Assembly: GCA_038093975.1 (NCBI GenBank)
Contig: JBBPTG010000095.1
Coordinates: forward strand, 35,029 to 99,028
Source of the DNA: Chalciporus piperatus
Taxonomy: Eukaryota > Basidiomycota > Agaricomycetes > Boletales > Boletaceae
Direction of reading: 5' to 3'
DNA length: 64,000 nucleotides
Part shown: one piece after another, positions 60,266-64,000 of the stretch
Position numbering within the stretch: the first letter of the stretch is position 1
Layout: the number at the start of each line of letters is the position of its first letter
Program-made: the position numbers and the translations under genes
The notes under the pieces: generated by a model
Told to the model about the DNA's origin: nothing
Database searches by the model: none
Seen by the model: the letters and a program-made list of their open reading frames with translations, nothing else

Positions 60266-61414
60266 TCATACCCAACCAATCACATCGAGCATCAGATCAG
60301 TCATCACATTGGTTCTCGCTGTAAGACCGCGAGTTGTAGCTCGGAACAAACTCGGTCCAAGGTCCGACGTAATGTGGGGGTCACCTCGCTCGACACCTGC
60401 AGAGGCGTTGGTTTGAATATACAGGATACTGTTAGCCATTGCTCCAGTTACCTTCGAGCATTCCCCGGGCACATTGTTCGGCGGTCTGTCCTTCATCTGC
60501 CTTCTCGATTTCCTTCGTAATCCAAGGTTTGGATTACATCTCCTCGTCGTATCCTGAAGTGTAAATTATTCCGGGGAAAAAAGTTTGTACCTCGATATCA
60601 TACAACATGAGCTCAGAGCGTAAAGTATCACCCAGACCTAAAGGGTATTCATGTCACGTGGCCGGATCGAAGATTGACCAGATCGAAGCCTTACCCCGGA
60701 GTGCATGTTTGGCTGGAGAGTACGAGGCCCATCCGATGAAGGACATGTATCCCAGGATTGATGATACCAAGACTATCTTGCCTTTCTTCCCTTGTCTGGC
60801 CATTTGTTTTGCGGCCGCCTGTCGAGACCTAATGTTAAGCACAACCTCAGGTCACGCATGAGAATTGACTTTGACTGACGAAGGCCGTCCATGCCTGGAC
60901 CCAATACCCGTTGACCATGCCCTGAGACAGGTCCTTGTCGTCCATTTCCAAGAAAAACATGGGCTTCGAACTCCCTGCGCAGGCGAATACCGCGTCGGGG
61001 GCATGGCCTCCGTGCGGATCACTTGCAGCGCGTAACGCTGCAGCAGATGTCTCCGCAGTATCCAAAGAGAATGAGAAGGCTTTGAAAATTTGGTCTGGAG
61101 ACTCACGGGCAGCCTAGCCAGAAACGAAGCAGCCGAGTAAGCTTTTCACTTGCGTTACTGAAATCTAAGAAACTGGTACCTCTATCTCTTTGAGAGCACT
61201 ATCAAGCTTACTCTGTGTACGTGCGACGATGGAAACATGCGCGCCTTTCTGGGCAACGAGTTTGGCTACTGCGAGACCGAGGCCTTGACTGCCGCCAGTA
61301 ATATACACGTGCTATGAGATCAAGGCGAAATGTCAGACGACATGACTGGTAACTCCACGTGTGCCTAGCACTCGCCTTGCCCTTTGAATCCCATCGTTTT
61401 GTGGACGAAAACAT
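60266..61414 (-). pseudogene. 3-ketodihydrosphingosine reductase-like SDR with one in-frame stop
   Basis: Six exons in phase: 61414-61376, 61311-61180, 61113-60880, 60818-60695, 60637-60452 and 60396-60266; 281 codons. The short-chain dehydrogenase fold is clear: T-G-G-S-Q-G-L-G-L-A for NADPH, V-S-I-V-A-R-T, C-A-G, and the catalytic Y-S-P-A-K-H-A-L-R-G with serines in V-S-S-I-L-G-Y. The T-G-G-S-Q-G-L-G and Y-S-P-A-K patterns fit Tsc10/KDSR, which makes dihydrosph-ingosine in the ER. A TAA at 60534-60536 interrupts exon 5 after D-E-E-M; all splice phases and downstream conserved residues remain intact. The product would stop at about residue 210, after the active site, without the C-terminal third. 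Intron 1 has a GC donor (AAG|GCGAGT). So it is either a young pseudogene or a truncated protein. Confidence 0.75.
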
Positions 61415-62410
61415 TCCGATGAGTAGAGGCGTCAATCAAGCTCAAGGAGGGAAGTGCATGCAAATGGCACACAATACCGCCCACGGGGCGAGTAGAAGAA
61501 CGGGAGTAGAACCTCGGTTACCAAGTCTGCGGTCGTCCGTGAGTGTACGTCATTGCGATGTTGTTCGATCAACTTTCTGAGCGGACATGAACTTGAAGCT
61601 TTGAAGTTTGGACCCGATCTTGTGTGCGAGTCGTAGCCGTGCTGGTTTGGCCGAATAAGAGAAACCCGGCTTGTCTCTGAGACAGGCGGGGTGTATCGAT
61701 CCGGCCATGCGGGTTCAAACATCCCGTGGCTAGCCTACAGTAACTGACGTTGTTACTCAGAGATTACCTCTCTTCATTGGCAAATGCTACTTACATGCTT
61801 TCTTTGATCGGTAAACCGGCAAGCCTAGTTACCAAAGTTTGTTTGGGAACTCCACGACTTAGACTGGAACGATTTGGGACTTGTCCCCGCAGGCATGCAA
61901 AGCAGTCTAACGTGGTCGACATTGGAGGGTGTCTTTCTTTTGTGAGCTCTGATTGATCTGATTGGCGACGCTTGACCGAAGCCTATATAACCCTAACTGG
62001 CACATTGAACTATTGAGCTATACTAAATGGGTCCCAACTTTTAGATATGATATCAGCCCCCACACGTACTACATATCCGTGCTGAACCAAAAAAATTGCT
62101 AGGGCCGCAGCATTGATTCCAAAAATGAATACTTCTAGACCTGTTCGTAATTCGAGAACTTACGTGCCATGCTCTTCTACTAGTAATCAGCATGCTTATC
62201 ATTTCACAGCTCGAGGTGACCCCCACCGCCGGGCATCGAACCTCGACGACGTAATAAGGTATATCTGACAATTTCAGTAAAGCTTACGCTCAGATTGCTA
62301 CCCGGAGTATCGTTGTGGCCCGGGTTATGGAGGTTCGTCGGCTCCTCGACTCAATATAAGTTTTGTCCTTGTCTGCTTTCTGACGAAAACTTTACACTGC
62401 GACAGCAACC
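61415..62410. other. Divergent intergenic region, 1 kb
   Basis: Lies between the reductase-like gene and the oxoamine synthase gene, which are read outward. A run resembling TATA (cctatataaccc) is at 61981-61992, and ggctcctcgactcaatataag sits about 60 bases before the synthase ATG. No gene seen. Confidence 0.45.
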
Positions 62411-63860
62411 ATGGGCAAACCTCTCGATGATTCTATGCAACAGGCTTTGACCCAACGTCTTGAGCTCATGGGCAGAATCCTCATGGACATGAAGACCTAT
62501 CCTCCTTCTTCTGCCCCTGACCTCTTTTCCAATGACTATCTCTCGCTATCCACCGACTCCGTTATGCGGGTTTTCCAATGACTATCTCTCGCTATCCACC
62601 GACTCCGTTATGCGGGAGATCTTCCTCAAACGCCTTCACTCCAGTCCAAGAATCTTCGGTTCAACGGGCTCGCGCATCTGCAATGGCAGCTCCGATGACC
62701 ATAACGCGCTCGAACGCCAGGTGGAGCACTTCTACAATGCAGAGTCTGCGTTGACCTTCTCTTCTGGGTTCGATGCGAACATGGCGTTTTTCAGCTGCGT
62801 CCCCCAACCACAGGATGTCATCATATACGATCAACTCATGCACATGTCCGCGCGAGAAGGCTTCCGCTCGTCCGCGTGTCGCGGATCCACCTACAAGTTC
62901 GCCCATAACTCCGTTGCGGACCTGGAGAAGACGTTACAGGACGCTTTGAAGAAACACCCAGATGTCATGGCTGGAAAAGCTACCATCTTTGTTGTCGTCG
63001 AAAGTCTCTACAGCATGGACGGCGACTTCTCTCCACTTCGTCAGATGATCGAAGTCGTCGAGAAGATCGTTCCTGCGGGGCATTACCATATCTACGTTGA
63101 CGAAGCGCACACGACCGCCTTGTGCGGTCCAAATGGTAGTGGCTACGTATCCCTACTTGGACTGAACGATCGCGTGCAAACGGTCGTACATACATTCGGC
63201 AAGGCATTCGGTTTCCACGGCGGTGAGCTTGTTTTATTTCCTGAGATGTCGCGTTTCTCATCGATTTGGCAGCTGTTATACTCAGTTCACCACTCGTCCA
63301 TCGATACATCATCGGCTTCGCGAGTCATTTCATCTTTTCTACATCCATGCCGTTCATGAATGTGTTTGCGATGCGCTCGGCTCTTGATGTCGTCGCCAGC
63401 GAACGTGGGGAACAAGTAAGTCCGGGTTTAGTATCTATCCGGCCTTTGGTCTAATCATAGATCATTTGTGTAGCTCCGCCATAATCTAGCTCGGATGTGT
63501 AGATATACCCAAAGTCGCCTCTCGAAAGCACTCGAGGCCATCCCGCCTAGTTTGCTTGCTCTGGCTCAATGTGACGGAATCAAATCTGTCCAGGGCGTAG
63601 AGTCTCCGATCATTCCCATCCTCTCTCCCCTTGCTATGGAGCTCGCCGACTTCCTCCGCACAAAGGGGTATGGCGCATCATACATTTCATTACCGATTGC
63701 GCCCACTGCTCGTATTCGCGTAATTATACACGCGAGGAATACGGAGAAAGAGATCGATGACTTTGCTGCGGTTCTGGTTGAGTGGGCAAAGGCGCAGCAG
63801 GTCGCTCCTCTTCGCGAGCTTCCATACTATGACTCCAATGCTCCTAGAGCCCGTCTGTGA
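62411..63860 (+). CDS. Alpha-oxoamine synthase (8-amino-7-oxononanoate synthase-like), frame interrupted by tandem duplication
   Basis: Exons as I read them: 62411-62569, 62619-63222, 63273-63415 and 63474-63860; 430 residues if 62570-62618 is spliced out. The PLP fold is intact: S-N-D-Y-L-S-L-S-T-D at the start, G-S-T-G-S-R, Asp214 in V-D-E-A-H, and the Schiff-base lysine 248 in T-F-G-K-A-F-G-F-H-G. The family condenses an amino acid with an acyl-CoA or acyl-ACP; size and motifs fit fungal BioF-like proteins better than the membrane-bound serine palmitoyltransferase. A 46-base tandem duplication (62525-62616) breaks the continuous frame after M-R. Without splicing, translation ends three codons later, though an ATG at 62532 opens a frame into the intact remainder. 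Confidence 0.78.
62525..62616 (+). repeat. Perfect 46-bp tandem duplication
   Basis: Bases 62525-62570 and 62571-62616 are identical, beginning ttttccaatgactatctctc and ending gttatgcggg. The lack of any mismatch suggests it is recent. It lies inside exon 1 of the oxoamine synthase gene. Confidence 0.95.
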
Positions 63861-64000
63861 TATCTAGATGTTTTTTTTACTTCTGTTTAGAACGATGCGT
63901 CTGTAGAACTTGTTCTGTAAGGGTAAACAATCGAATGGTGTTATTTCCGGGACATCGACCCCGTGAACTTGGGCCCGGTCTACAACGTTATCGCTTGACG

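Noticed and set aside
60200..60416. Continuation of the HET relic frame to 60416
   Set aside because: These bases are exon 6 of the reductase-like gene on the other strand, and the translation has no HET features.

Overview
The window looks like nuclear DNA of a filamentous basidiomycete, most likely an Agaricomycete. Genes are dense and split by many short introns of about 47-70 nt with GTRNGT-type donors. Protein content points the same way: lineage-expanded BTB/POZ paralogs, a long Rxt3-domain protein, a TPR-CHAT protein and HET-type sequence. I see no rRNA, tRNA, CRISPR array or intact transposon. All gene models were made by hand from splice-site phase and family conservation, so start codons and a few junctions are uncertain and flagged.

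Left part (1-21.3 kb): an unstable, duplicated region. It holds a family of close BTB/POZ paralogs: one cut by the window edge, four intact, one broken by a single inserted base, and one decayed fragment. Every full-length copy (the five with a visible 3' end) finishes in the same tiny last exon of 7 codons plus stop. A tandem duplication (about 7.1-9.96 kb and 9.96-12.7 kb) carries a 60S ribosomal protein L11 (uL5) pseudogene, a conserved spacer, a BTB gene and the 3' end of the RXT3 gene; a third copy of the spacer-BTB part lies inverted at 19.3-21.25 kb. Single-copy genes here are a RING/coiled-coil protein (5.05-6.40 kb) and the very large arginine/glutamate-rich RXT3 protein (12.3-17.8 kb).

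Middle part (21.8-50 kb): orderly housekeeping and regulatory genes. In order: epoxide hydrolase, ALG5 (dolichyl-phosphate glucosyltransferase), a RanBP3/Yrb2-like Ran-binding protein, a membrane hybrid histidine kinase, a Snt2-like BAH/PHD/ELM2/SANT chromatin reader, a USP8-like rhodanese-containing deubiquitinase, an afadin/alpha-actinin-binding-type coiled-coil protein, a phenol 2-monooxygenase-like flavoprotein, DNA polymerase delta subunit 4 and a heat-shock-factor-type DNA-binding protein. RXT3 and SNT2 both belong to Rpd3-type deacetylase biology.

Right part (50-64 kb): a TPR-CHAT protein with an intact His/Cys dyad, a DNAJC7-like TPR-J-domain cochaperone, an F-box/WD40 ubiquitin-ligase receptor, an orphan promoter plus first exon, a HET-domain relic, a 3-ketodihydrosphingosine-reductase-like gene with one in-frame stop, and an alpha-oxoamine synthase whose frame is interrupted by a 46-bp tandem duplication that could be acting as a new intron.

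The observations I rate highest are: (1) the TPR-CHAT protease-like gene; (2) the 46-bp duplication and possible intron birth; (3) the BTB/uL5/RXT3 duplication history; (4) four GC-AG introns and one apparent AT-AC intron that splits the phospho-acceptor box of the histidine kinase.
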